NCBI GenBank assembly: GCA_964387795.1
Contig: CAYLYP010000009.1
Coordinates: 1 to 64,000, forward strand
Direction of reading: 5' to 3'
DNA: 64,000 nucleotides
Origin: CAYLYP01 sp964387795
Lineage (GTDB): Bacteria > Bacteroidota > Bacteroidia > Bacteroidales > UBA7960
Part shown: one piece after another, positions 25,801 to 34,915 of the stretch
Position numbering within the stretch: position 1 is the first letter of the stretch
Layout: every line of letters starts with the position of its first letter
Notes under the pieces: generated by a model
What the model saw: only the letters and a program-made list of their open reading frames with translations
Told to the model about the DNA's origin: nothing
Database searches by the model: none
Position numbers and translations under genes: made by a program

Positions 25801-26530
25801 GTTTGAACCTGCCACCATTTTGATGGTTGAAGATATGGCTTCAAACAGGCTTGTGATAAAAGGCTTCCTTGGCTCTTCAGGTATCTCTGTTATTGAAGCT
25901 GAGAATGGTAAAATTGGAGTTGAAAAAGCAATAAGCAACAAGCCTGATTTAATATTAATGGATATTCAAATGCCGGAGATGGATGGTTTCCAGGCCACTA
26001 AAATCATTAAAGGCAACGAAGCCACCCGTCATATCCCTATCGTAGTGATTTCTGCCTTTGGGCCAACACCTTCTTATGCAAGCGAACCGGGTTTATTTGA
26101 TGCTTATTTGCGAAAGCCTATTTCGAAACATGTACTTATTGAAGCGCTTACACGTTTCCTCCCTCATAAAAAAATCCCATTGAAAGAAGGGGCTTTCGAT
26201 CAGGAAAACTACCCTGAAGTATTATTGAAAATCGAGCAAAATCTCGGACAGCTAACTAATGATAATTTTGTAGTATTGAAGAATCTTTTTGAAAATGAAC
26301 TTATTCCTTATTTTCAAAAAATCACTCATATCTTGTCTTTTGAAGAAGTAGCTGATTTTTCCCAAAAGCTTGAAAAAACAGCAGTTCGTTTTCGAATCAG
26401 TGGATTAAAGGAATATGCATATACCCTTCATCTTGCTTCCAATGCGTTTAATGTTACTGCAATTAATAAACTGCTTGAGCTTTTCCCAAGGATATATTTG
26501 CTTATACTTCAAAAGCCCGATAATAAATAA
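22883..26530 (+). CDS. Cytoplasmic hybrid sensor kinase, five PAS domains, HisKA-HATPase-REC
   Basis: The 1215-residue kinase has no membrane segment. After a charged N-terminus come five PAS-like units at about 85-195, 205-320, 330-445, 450-570 and 575-710, several ending in the DITERK linker. HisKA carries His734 (NMSHEIRTPLNAILGFSE). The ATPase has the N box NLVGNAVKFTHKG near 848 and DSGIGIP. A receiver domain begins near 978 with acceptor Asp1027 (ILMDIQMPEMDG). The last 110 residues are helical, in the position of an HPt domain but without an obvious phospho-His motif. The next gene (20 bp) encodes a second receiver-kinase, so a phosphorelay between them is likely. Confidence 0.93.
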   Translation: MKEEKPDLKQKLEKLLSEKSRKSKSVYIKELEEIALALSKTNEEGNGDQPRLTKREDSAEIKQARGKKASIITEEDGKRGYNYKQLFDAFTIGLCVARSIVGKKDVLPRLKVIDANSEFCNICAISPSEVIGSSIKDISADLYHEIIEEIRVYKSFTLTGKKEVFSSALMKYFYINIKEIEDSLYLIILEDITEKKDNLHKLERTENLYRNVVDTQNEMICRFSPEGIITFANAAFCRFLGKDEKNIQGKSLKSLLSPRKHKNWISHIDKLLEQKQAVSWEQRIKGLKKPDCWTHWEDTPIFSKKGNLLEFQSIGFDISFKKTAEQELTYQKNLLDTIINAAPIGIWLTDMNGNYPIINNYFRDIAGLGEPLPFMNEDEFAVCRESDQLSLKQDQPIIREETLSLKDGTRHVFQIIKKKIVGPDGFAKGILGLAMDVTEQKKTEQALKESEEKLKTIFRILPVGVIITDVNGNIIDSNHASEMLLGVMDDRKFNNDDPRKRWKIIRTDNSLMPSSELASVRALHENRIVENVEMGLVKGKNPITWINVSAAPIPLSSYGVAVVYMDITERKLAQAENEEIFRNIIQRSTDGIFYINTDGKIMEWNSGLEEITGLKRNDVLLKPYWEILGEIPAVVGEPGITNKQMSKIIEKALKSGDANWFHKILETQLTGYSQEPKILQSVVFPVKTNRGFILAAICRDITERKSGEILLKKAKEEAEAANRLKSEFLANMSHEIRTPLNAILGFSEILKEKLTYHANLVDYLTGIEKSGNALMGLINDILDLSKIEAGKMKISLEPVNITKLIHEVEQIFSLKANAKGLEFKISIPPDIPEFLMLDELRLRQILFNLVGNAVKFTHKGYVNVDVKVSANIEDSHLVDLEIRVKDSGIGIPENDRFVVFEPFRHQEREKVMQYGGTGLGLAISKRLVEMMNGSISLRSRENVGSIFSVKLQHVRQALLQGPSVNVPSLFSVQFEPATILMVEDMASNRLVIKGFLGSSGISVIEAENGKIGVEKAISNKPDLILMDIQMPEMDGFQATKIIKGNEATRHIPIVVISAFGPTPSYASEPGLFDAYLRKPISKHVLIEALTRFLPHKKIPLKEGAFDQENYPEVLLKIEQNLGQLTNDNFVVLKNLFENELIPYFQKITHILSFEEVADFSQKLEKTAVRFRISGLKEYAYTLHLASNAFNVTAINKLLELFPRIYLLILQKPDNK

Positions 26531-26550
26531 AATATTTAACCTGTAATCTT

Positions 26551-27723
26551 ATGGCCTTACAAAAACACAGTCCCCTGAATCCTGATCGAAGATCTAAAGT
26601 CCTGATTATTGATGATACACCAGACAACATTCAGGTATTGGCGGGAATCCTTAGTGAAAAAGATGTAAGCTTAAGCTATGCGAGCAGTGGTCAAAAAGCT
26701 TTGGCAGCGATACATGAAAACCTTCCTGATCTCATATTGCTGGACATCACAATGCCTGGCATGGATGGTTTTCAGGTATGCAAAGAATTAAAAAGCCATC
26801 CTCAAACGCTGGATATCCCGGTAATATTTCTCACGGCAAGGGTTGAAGAAGAAGATGTTTTGAAAGGCTTCAGGATGGGGGCCGTTGATTATGTTACCAA
26901 ACCCTTTAATGCACAGGAACTGGTATCCAGGGTTTATACCCATCTCGAACTTAAACATTCAAAAGACCTGATCCGGGAACAAAACAAGAAACTTGAGGAA
27001 CTGAACGCTACAAAAGACAAGCTTTTTAGTATCATTTCCCATGACCTGAAGAATGTGTTCAATAACATTATGTTTGGTTCTGATTCGCTTGCAAAAGACA
27101 TTGAACTGTTTCAGGGGGCGCAGATCAAAGATATTGCTGTCATGATAAATGTTTCTGTTAAGAGGGCTTTTGCTCTTTTTGATAATCTATTGGAATGGGC
27201 AAGGTCGCAGTCAGGACTATTGAGGTTTGAACCTGAGCCTTTGTACTTAGAACCTTTGATAGACGAGACCATTTTGTTATTTTCCCAGCAGATATCTAAA
27301 AAAAACATTCATATTGAAAAGCATTTTCCGCCTGAACAAACATTTATTTATGTTGATTTTCAAATGATAGGTACTGTACTGAGAAACCTCATTTCAAATG
27401 CCATCAAGTACACTTCCGATAATGGCTGGATTAGGGTTGCAATCCGCAATTCAGAATCATGGTGCCATGTGGAGGTTGCAGATAATGGAATTGGAATTGA
27501 AAAGGAAGACCTTGACAGGTTGTTCCGTGTTGACAGTCAGTTTTCAAGACCAGGAACCGCTAATGAAACAGGAACGGGCATTGGACTGATCCTTTGCAAG
27601 GAATTTATTGAAAAAAATAAAGGCGCAATCTCTGTTGCTTCCACAAAAGGGGAGGGGAGCACCTTTAGTTTTTACCTTCCAATATATGACGAGAATATTG
27701 ATCTTAATGAATCTATAGATTAA
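26551..27723 (+). CDS. Receiver-histidine kinase fusion
   Basis: The 390-residue protein starts with a receiver domain (IDDTPDNIQVL, acceptor D65 in LILLDITMPGMDG, Lys in VTKPFN), then a short coiled linker (NKKLEELNATKDKL). The kinase core has His164 in FSIISHDLKNVF, NLISNAIKYTSD, DNGIGIE and GTGIGLILCKEF. It has no output domain and no membrane segment. REC-first kinases like this usually take phosphate or contact from an upstream kinase; the five-PAS kinase gene ends 20 bp before it. The HDLKN type of H box is shared with the TPR kinase at 47213. Confidence 0.92.
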   Translation: MALQKHSPLNPDRRSKVLIIDDTPDNIQVLAGILSEKDVSLSYASSGQKALAAIHENLPDLILLDITMPGMDGFQVCKELKSHPQTLDIPVIFLTARVEEEDVLKGFRMGAVDYVTKPFNAQELVSRVYTHLELKHSKDLIREQNKKLEELNATKDKLFSIISHDLKNVFNNIMFGSDSLAKDIELFQGAQIKDIAVMINVSVKRAFALFDNLLEWARSQSGLLRFEPEPLYLEPLIDETILLFSQQISKKNIHIEKHFPPEQTFIYVDFQMIGTVLRNLISNAIKYTSDNGWIRVAIRNSESWCHVEVADNGIGIEKEDLDRLFRVDSQFSRPGTANETGTGIGLILCKEFIEKNKGAISVASTKGEGSTFSFYLPIYDENIDLNESID

Positions 27724-27826
27724 ATTTTGATTCCAAAAAATCTTTTCTATGGTCTTTTCATCCACATTTGTTAACTTCGCAAGTTAAAATTTTCATTCTT
27801 TTTAAATTATTAAACACATACCTGCA

Positions 27827-30589
27827 ATGGATTACAACTTCAATGTCATCGAAAAGAAGTGGCAAGCTTATTGGAAAGAAAACAAAACTTATAAGACCCT
27901 GACAGATCTTTCAAGGCCTAAATTCTATGTTTTGGATATGTTCCCTTATCCTTCCGGCGCAGGCTTACATGTAGGACACCCACTGGGTTATATTGCTTCC
28001 GACATCTATAGCCGTTATAAGCGCCTTCAGGGATTTAATGTCCTTCACCCCATGGGATATGATGCTTATGGGCTCCCTGCCGAACAATATGCCATACAAA
28101 CCGGTCAACATCCTGCTATTACTACTGAAAAAAATGTTGCCCGTTATCGTGAACAACTTGATAAAATTGGGTTCTCTTTCGACTGGGATCGCGAAGTAAG
28201 GACATGTGACCCTGAATACTATAAATGGACACAATGGACTTTTATTCAGCTTTTTGAATCCTGGGTTAACCTAAAAACACAAAAAGCCACTCCGATAAAA
28301 GACCTGATAGCTCTTTTTGAAAAAAATGGGAGTAATGGCATACAGGCAGCCTGTTCGCCTTTCGAGGCTTTTAGTGCATCGCAATGGAAAGCTTTTTCTG
28401 AAAAGGAAAAACAGCTAATGCTCATGAATTTTCGCCTGGCCTATCTTTCTGAAACCATGGTTAACTGGTGTCCTGCTCTTGGAACAGTGCTTGCCAATGA
28501 TGAAGTGAAAGATGGCTTAAGCGTCAGGGGAGGACATCCTGTTGAAAGAAAAATGATGAAGCAATGGCTCCTAAGGATTACGGCTTATGCCCAACGCCTG
28601 CTTGATGGCCTTGAAACCATTGAATGGAGCGAGTCAATAAAAGAGATACAGAAAAACTGGATTGGAAGAAGTGAAGGCGCTTCAGTGTTCTTTAAGCTCA
28701 AAGGCTCTGAACAACAGATAGAAATCTTCACTACCCGTCCTGATACTATTTTCGGAGCAAGTTTTATGGTACTGGCTCCCGAGCATGAACTTGTTGAACA
28801 GATTACTTCACCTGAGCAAAAGCAGGAAGTCAGCGAATATGTGCAGTGGGCAAAGAACCGTTCTGAACGCGAAAGAATGACCGAAGTAAAAAAAGTGACT
28901 GGAGCTTTCACCGGTGCTTATGTTGAACATCCTTTCAGTGGAGAAGCTGTTCCAATCTGGATTGCAGATTATGTACTTGCAGGTTATGGTACCGGGGCTA
29001 TTATGGCTGTTCCTGCTCATGATAGCCGTGACTATGCTTTTGCAAGGCATTTTAATCTCCCTATTGTTGAAGTTGTTGCTGGTGGAAACATAGAAGTAGA
29101 ATCTTACGATGCCAAAGATGGGATCCTTATTAACAGTGATTTCCTGAACGGATTGAACGTGAAAGAGGCAATAACCCATGCTATTGCAAGGATTGAAGAA
29201 AAACATATTGGAACTGGCACTGTCAATTTCAGGCTTAGGGATGCTATATTTAGCCGTCAGAGATATTGGGGAGAACCTTTTCCGGTTTATTATATTGATG
29301 ATATCCCTTATATGCTCCCAATCGATAAGCTTCCGCTTCAACTTCCCGATGTGGATGCTTACCTGCCTACCGAAACTGGCCTGCCTCCATTGGCAAGGGC
29401 AAAAAACTGGGCTACTCAGGAGGGATATCCTTATGAGTGTAATACAATGCCTGGCTTTGCTGGTTCAAGCGCTTATTATATCCGATACATGGATCCCAAA
29501 AATAATAAGGCTCTTGTTTCAGAAGAAGCTGTTTCTTATTGGAGAAATGTTGACTTATACGTAGGAGGTGCTGAACATGCTACGGGGCACTTAATTTATT
29601 CACGTTTTTGGAATAAATTCCTGTTCGATCTTGGAATTACAAAGGAAGAAGAACCTTTCAAGAAGCTTATCAACCAGGGGATGATACAGGGCCGTTCTAA
29701 TTTTGTTTACAGGCTTAAAGGTTCCAACACCTTTGTTTCTCATAACCTTAGAAAAGATTATGATTGCACTGAGATCCATGTTGATGTTAACATTGTTCAT
29801 AATGACATTCTGGATATCGAAGCTTTTAAGAAATGGAGACCTGAGTTTGAATCTGCTGAGTTTATTCTTGAAAACGACAAATATGTTTGCGGGAGTGAAA
29901 TAGAAAAGATGTCCAAGTCTTTATATAATGTTGTAAATCCTGATGATCTTATTGAACGTTATGGTGCCGACACCCTTAGGTTATATGAAATGTTCCTTGG
30001 ACCGGTAGAGCAGGCAAAACCATGGGATACCAATGGCATTGAAGGGGTGTTCAGGTTTATCAAAAAACTCTGGAAACTCTATCATGACAAAAACAATGAT
30101 TTCTGTGTTGTTAATGAAGCCCCTTCTCCTCAGGAGTTAAAAGTGCTCCATAAAACAATTAGAAAAATACAGGACGACATTGAGAAGTTTTCTTTTAATA
30201 CTTCAGTGAGCTCATTCATGATTGCTGTTAATGAACTTACAGATTTGCAGTGTAATAAAAGAGAAATCCTTGAACCATTGGTTGTGCTTATCTCTTCTTT
30301 TGCTCCTCATATTGCGGAAGAACTCTGGCAGAACCTTGGGCACAACTCCAGTGTGACACAGGCTGCATTCCCTGCTTTTATCGAATCTTATGTGGTTGAA
30401 AACACTGTTGTGTATCCGGTTTCTTTCAATGGAAAAATGAGGTTTAAAATTGAGGTAGAGGCAGGGACTTCAAATGCTGAAATCGAAAAATTGGTTGTGG
30501 ACCATCAGGAAGCTCAAAAATGGCTGTTAGGCAATCCACCCAAAAAAATCATTGTTGTTCCTGGAAAAATTGTAAATGTTGTAATCTGA
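27827..30589 (+). CDS. leuS: Leucyl-tRNA synthetase
   Basis: The 920-residue class I synthetase charges tRNA-Leu. The HIGH-equivalent motif is in PYPSGAGLHVGHPLGY (about 44-56), the CP1 editing domain covers about 220-425 (TTRPDTIFGASFMVLAPEHE, then AVPAHDSRDYAFA), and KMSKS is in EIEKMSKSLYNVVNPDDL near 694. The C-terminal anticodon-binding domain is complete. Length is typical for Bacteroidota LeuRS, which carry an additional segment after the catalytic core opening (here about 150-195, with CSPFEAFSASQW). A single gene with its own terminator. Confidence 0.97.
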   Translation: MDYNFNVIEKKWQAYWKENKTYKTLTDLSRPKFYVLDMFPYPSGAGLHVGHPLGYIASDIYSRYKRLQGFNVLHPMGYDAYGLPAEQYAIQTGQHPAITTEKNVARYREQLDKIGFSFDWDREVRTCDPEYYKWTQWTFIQLFESWVNLKTQKATPIKDLIALFEKNGSNGIQAACSPFEAFSASQWKAFSEKEKQLMLMNFRLAYLSETMVNWCPALGTVLANDEVKDGLSVRGGHPVERKMMKQWLLRITAYAQRLLDGLETIEWSESIKEIQKNWIGRSEGASVFFKLKGSEQQIEIFTTRPDTIFGASFMVLAPEHELVEQITSPEQKQEVSEYVQWAKNRSERERMTEVKKVTGAFTGAYVEHPFSGEAVPIWIADYVLAGYGTGAIMAVPAHDSRDYAFARHFNLPIVEVVAGGNIEVESYDAKDGILINSDFLNGLNVKEAITHAIARIEEKHIGTGTVNFRLRDAIFSRQRYWGEPFPVYYIDDIPYMLPIDKLPLQLPDVDAYLPTETGLPPLARAKNWATQEGYPYECNTMPGFAGSSAYYIRYMDPKNNKALVSEEAVSYWRNVDLYVGGAEHATGHLIYSRFWNKFLFDLGITKEEEPFKKLINQGMIQGRSNFVYRLKGSNTFVSHNLRKDYDCTEIHVDVNIVHNDILDIEAFKKWRPEFESAEFILENDKYVCGSEIEKMSKSLYNVVNPDDLIERYGADTLRLYEMFLGPVEQAKPWDTNGIEGVFRFIKKLWKLYHDKNNDFCVVNEAPSPQELKVLHKTIRKIQDDIEKFSFNTSVSSFMIAVNELTDLQCNKREILEPLVVLISSFAPHIAEELWQNLGHNSSVTQAAFPAFIESYVVENTVVYPVSFNGKMRFKIEVEAGTSNAEIEKLVVDHQEAQKWLLGNPPKKIIVVPGKIVNVVI

Positions 30590-30618
30590 TAATTGATTGC
30601 TTAATATGTTGTTATACA

Positions 30619-30653
30619 GGAGGGTTGATATTTTTTTCAAGCCTCCTTTTTTT
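30619..30653 (+). terminator. Rho-independent terminator of leuS
   Basis: GGAGGGTTGA pairs with TCAAGCCTCC with one internal mismatch and an 8-base loop, followed by a run of seven T. It lies 30 bp after the leuS stop. Confidence 0.8.
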
Positions 30654-30748
30654 GTTCGTTTTTATATTTTATATTTGATATAGTGGATTTTTACAATTTT
30701 GGAATGTTTTTTGGTTGTTCTGCTTGAAAGCATAAAAAATTCAAGGAC

Positions 30749-31579
30749 ATGAAATCAATCAATTTTAAAAAATATGTGCTGCGGAACAGTCTAAGATTGT
30801 TTCTAATCAGCCTCTTCATCTGTGTGTCTATTGTATCCCAGGCACAGAATCTCAGAAAAGTGTTTAATGAATCATACACTTATGGAGAAAAGATTTCCTA
30901 CAGGGTTTACTATGATGCCATACTTACAGGAAAAGTAATTGCCGGAGAAGCATCACTTGAAATAAAAGCTGATCCTGTTGTTATTAGCGGGAGACCTTCA
31001 ATGCATGTCGTAGGTATTGGTCGTACTAAAGGGGTGTTTAATTTGTTCTATAGGGTAAACGACAGGTATGAGACTTTTATTGACCAGGAAGCTATTGCCC
31101 CTTTCCTTTTTATTAGAAGGGTGAATGAAGGGGGTTATATCATTAATCAGGACGTGACCTTTAATCAGTTTCAGAATTTTGCAAGGAGCAATAAAGCTAC
31201 AGTTCAAACTCCCCCTTACATTCAGGATATCATTTCTTCTTTTTATTATGCCCGCACGATAGACTTTAAAAACGCCAAAGCAGGAGATGAATTTCCTGTT
31301 GAGTTTTTGCTTGATGACACTGTTTTTGTTACTAAGATACTGTATGAAGGGCCGGAGGTTATCAATACAGTGCTTGGAACTTTCAAAACGCATAAATTTA
31401 AACCCATGGTGCTTACCGGTGAAGTCTTTTCCCAGCCATATCCTATGACTGTCTGGATCAGCGATGATAAAAATAAAGTGCCTCTGATGGTAGAGTCTGG
31501 CATTATTGTTGGTTCTGTTAAAATGGAATTGATAAACTACAATGGTTTAAAAAACCCGGTTAGTTCTAAGATTGAATGA
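30749..31579 (+). CDS. DUF3108 family exported protein
   Basis: The 276-residue precursor has a signal peptide ending SIVSQAQ. The mature protein opens with NESYTYGEKISYRVYYD and has the beta-rich pattern of DUF3108 (LEIKADPVVISGRPSMHVVG, then YPMTVWISDDKNKVPLMVE and GSVKMELINY). Members are periplasmic or outer-membrane associated in Gram-negatives with no assigned activity. The next lipoprotein gene starts 25 bp after its stop and is likely cotranscribed. Confidence 0.85.
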   Translation: MKSINFKKYVLRNSLRLFLISLFICVSIVSQAQNLRKVFNESYTYGEKISYRVYYDAILTGKVIAGEASLEIKADPVVISGRPSMHVVGIGRTKGVFNLFYRVNDRYETFIDQEAIAPFLFIRRVNEGGYIINQDVTFNQFQNFARSNKATVQTPPYIQDIISSFYYARTIDFKNAKAGDEFPVEFLLDDTVFVTKILYEGPEVINTVLGTFKTHKFKPMVLTGEVFSQPYPMTVWISDDKNKVPLMVESGIIVGSVKMELINYNGLKNPVSSKIE

Positions 31580-31604
31580 AGAAAAACCCCTAAAACAAAA
31601 CAAT

Positions 31605-32018
31605 ATGAAAACAAGAAAATTTAACCCAATGCTCATCGCATTTGCGTTATTGGCACTTACGCTTGGTGCCTGTGGAAAATATGAGTATGACGAACGTAAC
31701 CGTTTTGTTGGAAGATATGAAGTTGAGGAATACTATTATTACCTAAACACCTATTCATATTTTAATTCCAGCATTGAGAAATCGGATGACTATGATGATG
31801 AAGTTATTATTACAAACTTTTTCGATACTGGTTATGATGTTTATGGTGTTGTTGAAGGCTCCAAAATCTTTATTGACCCTCAGACCATAGGGATGTACAC
31901 TTTTGAAGGATATGGATCTTTGTCTGATAATACAATTACGATTAACTACGAGGTAGCGATTGCAAGGCCTTCTTCAACAATTTATGAAGACGTGGTTGCT
32001 GTTTATCTTAAGTATTAG
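31605..32018 (+). CDS. Small lipoprotein, function unknown
   Basis: The product is 137 residues from the ATG at 31605; the frame is open 11 codons further up, overlapping the previous gene, but only this start gives the signal LALTLGACGKYEY with a lipobox Cys. The mature part is acidic and tyrosine-rich (YEVEEYYYYLNTYSYF) and predicted beta. It resembles small Bacteroidota lipoproteins with a lipocalin-like or sandwich fold, but I cannot name a family. Confidence 0.7.
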   Translation: MKTRKFNPMLIAFALLALTLGACGKYEYDERNRFVGRYEVEEYYYYLNTYSYFNSSIEKSDDYDDEVIITNFFDTGYDVYGVVEGSKIFIDPQTIGMYTFEGYGSLSDNTITINYEVAIARPSSTIYEDVVAVYLKY

Positions 32019-32039
32019 TTAATAAGAAATTCAATTCAA

Positions 32040-32066
32040 CGTCCGGGCTTCCGGGCGTTTTTTTTT
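32040..32066 (+). terminator. Rho-independent terminator
   Basis: CGTCCGG and CCGGGCG pair (one G-T) around GCTT, followed by nine T. It ends the DUF3108-lipoprotein transcript. Confidence 0.85.
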
Positions 32067-32224
32067 GTATTTTTGTATTGGTAGCATTTATTAGTTTGCT
32101 TTACCTGATTGGAAATCCAATAAAGCAACTGCTGCATTAAGATTTTTGTATTCTTTCAAGGCTTTGGCTGAGAGGGAATAATGTTTTCTTAAAAACCAAT
32201 ATTTGAAACTTAAACGCAAAAACG

Positions 32225-32662
32225 ATGAAAAAAGCTGAGATCCATACCGAAAAGGGAGTAATGGTAGTATCTTTTTACGAAAAAGACGCACCCAATACAG
32301 TTGCCAACTTTGTCAAATTATCTAAAAGTGGATTTTATGATGGGCTTACTTTCCATAGGGTAATCCCTGAATTTGTTATTCAGGGTGGATGTCCCCAGGG
32401 AACTGGTGCTGGTGGTCCAGGCTATTCAATTAATTGTGAACTTGATGGAGGAAACCAATATCATGATCGCGGAGTACTATCAATGGCTCATGCAGGCAGG
32501 AACACAGGTGGTTCTCAGTTTTTTATCTGCCATAACCGCGAGAACACTGCCCATCTTGACAGGAAGCATACATGTTTTGGAAAGGTTGAAAAAGGCCTTG
32601 AAGTTATTGATTTGATCAGGCAAGGTGATAAAATCATTAAAATCAACATAATTGAAGAATAA
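32225..32662 (+). CDS. Cyclophilin-type peptidyl-prolyl cis-trans isomerase
   Basis: The 145-residue enzyme has the full cyclophilin core: KKAEIHTEKGVMVVSFYEKD start, catalytic Arg in TFHRVIPEFVIQGG, the GTGAGGPGY loop, GGSQFFI, and an ending with GLEVIDLI. It catalyses proline isomerisation during protein folding. There is no signal peptide, so it is cytoplasmic, like PpiB. The S4-domain gene overlaps its 3' end by 11 bp. Confidence 0.95.
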   Translation: MKKAEIHTEKGVMVVSFYEKDAPNTVANFVKLSKSGFYDGLTFHRVIPEFVIQGGCPQGTGAGGPGYSINCELDGGNQYHDRGVLSMAHAGRNTGGSQFFICHNRENTAHLDRKHTCFGKVEKGLEVIDLIRQGDKIIKINIIEE

Positions 32663-32885
32663 AACACAAAAGATTACTTTTGCCCTTGATGGCCTTTATA
32701 TTGAGCTGATTGGGCTGCTTAAGCTCCTTAATATTGCTGAAACCGGAGGGCATGCAAAACTTCTTGTTGATGAAGGCCTTGTTTTCCGTAACGGGGAAGT
32801 AGAGCTTAGGAAACGTGCTAAGTTAATTCCTGGTGACAAGATTACATTTCAGGATATTGAAATAGTAATTGTTGAACAACAGTAA
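32652..32885 (+). CDS. S4-domain RNA-binding protein (YbcJ-like)
   Basis: The 77-residue protein is essentially one S4 domain: FALDGLYIELIGLLKLLN, then GGHAKLLVDEGLVFRNGEVE and RKRAKLIPGDKITF. This family binds structured RNA, probably ribosomal. The first possible start is TTG at 32652, within the cyclophilin gene, because an in-frame stop precedes it; no ATG lies before the domain. The overlap suggests translational coupling. Confidence 0.87.
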   Translation: MKNKTQKITFALDGLYIELIGLLKLLNIAETGGHAKLLVDEGLVFRNGEVELRKRAKLIPGDKITFQDIEIVIVEQQ

Positions 32886-32890
32886 AAAGA

Positions 32891-32922
32891 AAAAGCCCCG
32901 CATGATTACGCGGGGCTTTTTT
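32891..32922. terminator. Bidirectional rho-independent terminator
   Basis: AAAAGCCCCGC pairs with GCGGGGCTTTT around ATGATTAC, with A-run and T-run on either side. It separates the converging S4-domain and groEL genes and serves both. Confidence 0.92.
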
Positions 32923-32947
32923 GATTTATTTTGGCTTGCAGTCTGGT

Positions 32948-34582
32948 TTACATCATGCCGCCCATACCGCCCATTCCTGGGTTCATTGGCATTTCAGGTT
33001 TGTCTTCCTTAATCTCTGCCAATACACATTCTGTTGTTAATAACATACCGCTGATTGATGCAGCGTTTTCAAGTGCAACGCGGGCAACTTTAGTAGGGTC
33101 AATAACCCCAGAGTTGAAAAGGTTTTCAAATTTCTCTGTGCGGGCATTAAAACCAAAGTCATCTTTGCCTTCTTTTACCCTCTGAACAATGATTGAACTT
33201 TCGATACCTGCATTTTCAACAATGGTACGTAAGGGTGATTCCAAGGCCTTTTTAACGATGGCAATACCTGTTGTTTCATCTTCGTTCTCTCCTTTAAGGT
33301 TTTCGATGGCTTCCAATGCCCTGATGTATCCGATACCACCACCAGGGATGATACCTTCTTCAACGGCTGCACGGGTTGCATGAAGTGCGTCATCGAAACG
33401 GTCTTTTTTCTCTTTCATCTCAACTTCGCTTGCGGCACCTACATAAAGCACTGCTACCCCACCAGCGAGTTTTGCAAGGCGTTCCTGTAATTTTTCACGG
33501 TCATAATCACTTGTTGTGTTTTCAATCTGTGCTTTGATTTGATTTACACGTGCAGTGATTAAGTCCTTTGTCCCTTTTCCACTGACAATGGTTGTGTTGT
33601 CTTTATCAATAGAGATTTTTTCTGCCTGGCCTAATTGTGATAAGTCTGCGTTCTCAAGTTTATAGCCTTGCTCTTCTGATATTACTGAACCACCTGTCAG
33701 GATTGCGATATCTTCAAGCATTGCTTTTCTGCGGTCACCAAATCCAGGAGCTTTTACAGCAACGATTTTCAATGAACCACGTAACTTGTTAACTACTAAT
33801 GTTGCGAGAGCTTCGCCATCAACATCTTCTGCAATGATTAAAAGAGGACGTCCTGTTTGAACAACTTTCTCAAGGATTGGAAGGAAATCCTTCATGGTTG
33901 AGATTTTCTTGTCGTGGATAAGGATAAATGGATTTTCATATACAGTTTCCATTTTATCGGTATCAGTTACAAAGTAAGGAGAGATAAATCCACGGTCGAA
34001 TTGCATCCCTTCAACAAGTTTAACACTTGTTTCTGTTCCTTTTGCTTCTTCAATGGTGATAACGCCTTCTTTTTTTACTTTGCTCATCGCTTCTGCAATG
34101 AGTTTACCAATTGAACTATCGTTGTTGGCTGATATAGTTGCTACCTGTTCTACTTTATCATAGCTGTCGCCAACTTCTGTTGATTGTTTCTTTAAATGTT
34201 CAACAACTTTCTCAACAGCTTTTTCGATACCGCGTTTCAAATCCATTGGGTTTGCACCGGCTGTTACGTTTTTTAATCCGTTATTAAAAATTGCCTGAGC
34301 AAGTACAGTAGCAGTGGTTGTTCCATCACCTGCAACATCAGCAGTTTTAGAAGCTACCTCTTTTACCATTTGGGCTCCCATGTTTTCAACTGCATCTTTC
34401 AACTCGATTTCTTTTGCAACACTTACACCATCTTTGGTGATTGCAGGTGCACCGAATTTTTTGTCGATAATTACGTTGCGGCCTTTTGGTCCCAAGGTTA
34501 CTTTTACTGCATTTGATAAAGCGTCAACACCTACTTTAAGCTTGTTCCTTGCTTCAAGGTTAAACAAAATTTCTTTTGCCAT
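32948..34582 (-). CDS. groEL: Chaperonin GroEL (60 kDa)
   Basis: The 544-residue chaperonin is full length. It includes LGPKGRNVIIDKKFGAP, the ATP-binding GDGTTTATVLAQ, the apical domain with VEGMQFDRGFISPYF, AAVEEGIIPGGG near residue 405, and the glycine-methionine tail GMGGMGGMM. It forms the double ring that folds cytoplasmic proteins with GroES and ATP. The groES gene is 54 bp upstream on the same strand. I looked for a CIRCE operator in front of the pair and saw none. Confidence 0.98.
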   Translation of the reverse strand: MAKEILFNLEARNKLKVGVDALSNAVKVTLGPKGRNVIIDKKFGAPAITKDGVSVAKEIELKDAVENMGAQMVKEVASKTADVAGDGTTTATVLAQAIFNNGLKNVTAGANPMDLKRGIEKAVEKVVEHLKKQSTEVGDSYDKVEQVATISANNDSSIGKLIAEAMSKVKKEGVITIEEAKGTETSVKLVEGMQFDRGFISPYFVTDTDKMETVYENPFILIHDKKISTMKDFLPILEKVVQTGRPLLIIAEDVDGEALATLVVNKLRGSLKIVAVKAPGFGDRRKAMLEDIAILTGGSVISEEQGYKLENADLSQLGQAEKISIDKDNTTIVSGKGTKDLITARVNQIKAQIENTTSDYDREKLQERLAKLAGGVAVLYVGAASEVEMKEKKDRFDDALHATRAAVEEGIIPGGGIGYIRALEAIENLKGENEDETTGIAIVKKALESPLRTIVENAGIESSIIVQRVKEGKDDFGFNARTEKFENLFNSGVIDPTKVARVALENAASISGMLLTTECVLAEIKEDKPEMPMNPGMGGMGGMM

Positions 34583-34636
34583 AGTTGTATGTTTTTTTTA
34601 TTTTTTTACTCTTGTTTGTTTGTGTTGTATTATCTC

Positions 34637-34915
34637 TTAGATAATTGCGTATATGTCCGACTCGCGCATGATCAGGTAATCGTTCCCATCTACTGAAATC
34701 TCAGTGCCGGAATATTTGCCATATAATACATTATCGCCCACTTTAACGGTCATTGGCTCATCTTTTTTACCTGTGCCAACTGCTATTACGATGCCCTTCT
34801 GTGGTTTTTCTTTTGCAGTGTCTGGAATAATAATTCCACCAGCAGTTTTTTCTTCTGCCTTCGCTGGCTCAACAAGTACTCGGTCTGCTAAAGGTTTGAT
34901 ATTTACGTTAGCCAT
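34637..34915 (-). CDS. groES: Co-chaperonin GroES (10 kDa)
   Basis: The 92-residue co-chaperonin has the expected pattern: IKPLADRVLVEPAKAEEKTAGGIIIPDTAKEKP split by the mobile loop (about 17-34), then GIVIAVGTG, VGDNVLYGKYSGTEI and LIMRESDIYAII. It forms the heptameric lid of GroEL. The pair groES-groEL is the classic operon; upstream there is a terminator ending the secG gene set, so groES has its own promoter within about 34916-35050. Confidence 0.98.
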   Translation of the reverse strand: MANVNIKPLADRVLVEPAKAEEKTAGGIIIPDTAKEKPQKGIVIAVGTGKKDEPMTVKVGDNVLYGKYSGTEISVDGNDYLIMRESDIYAII

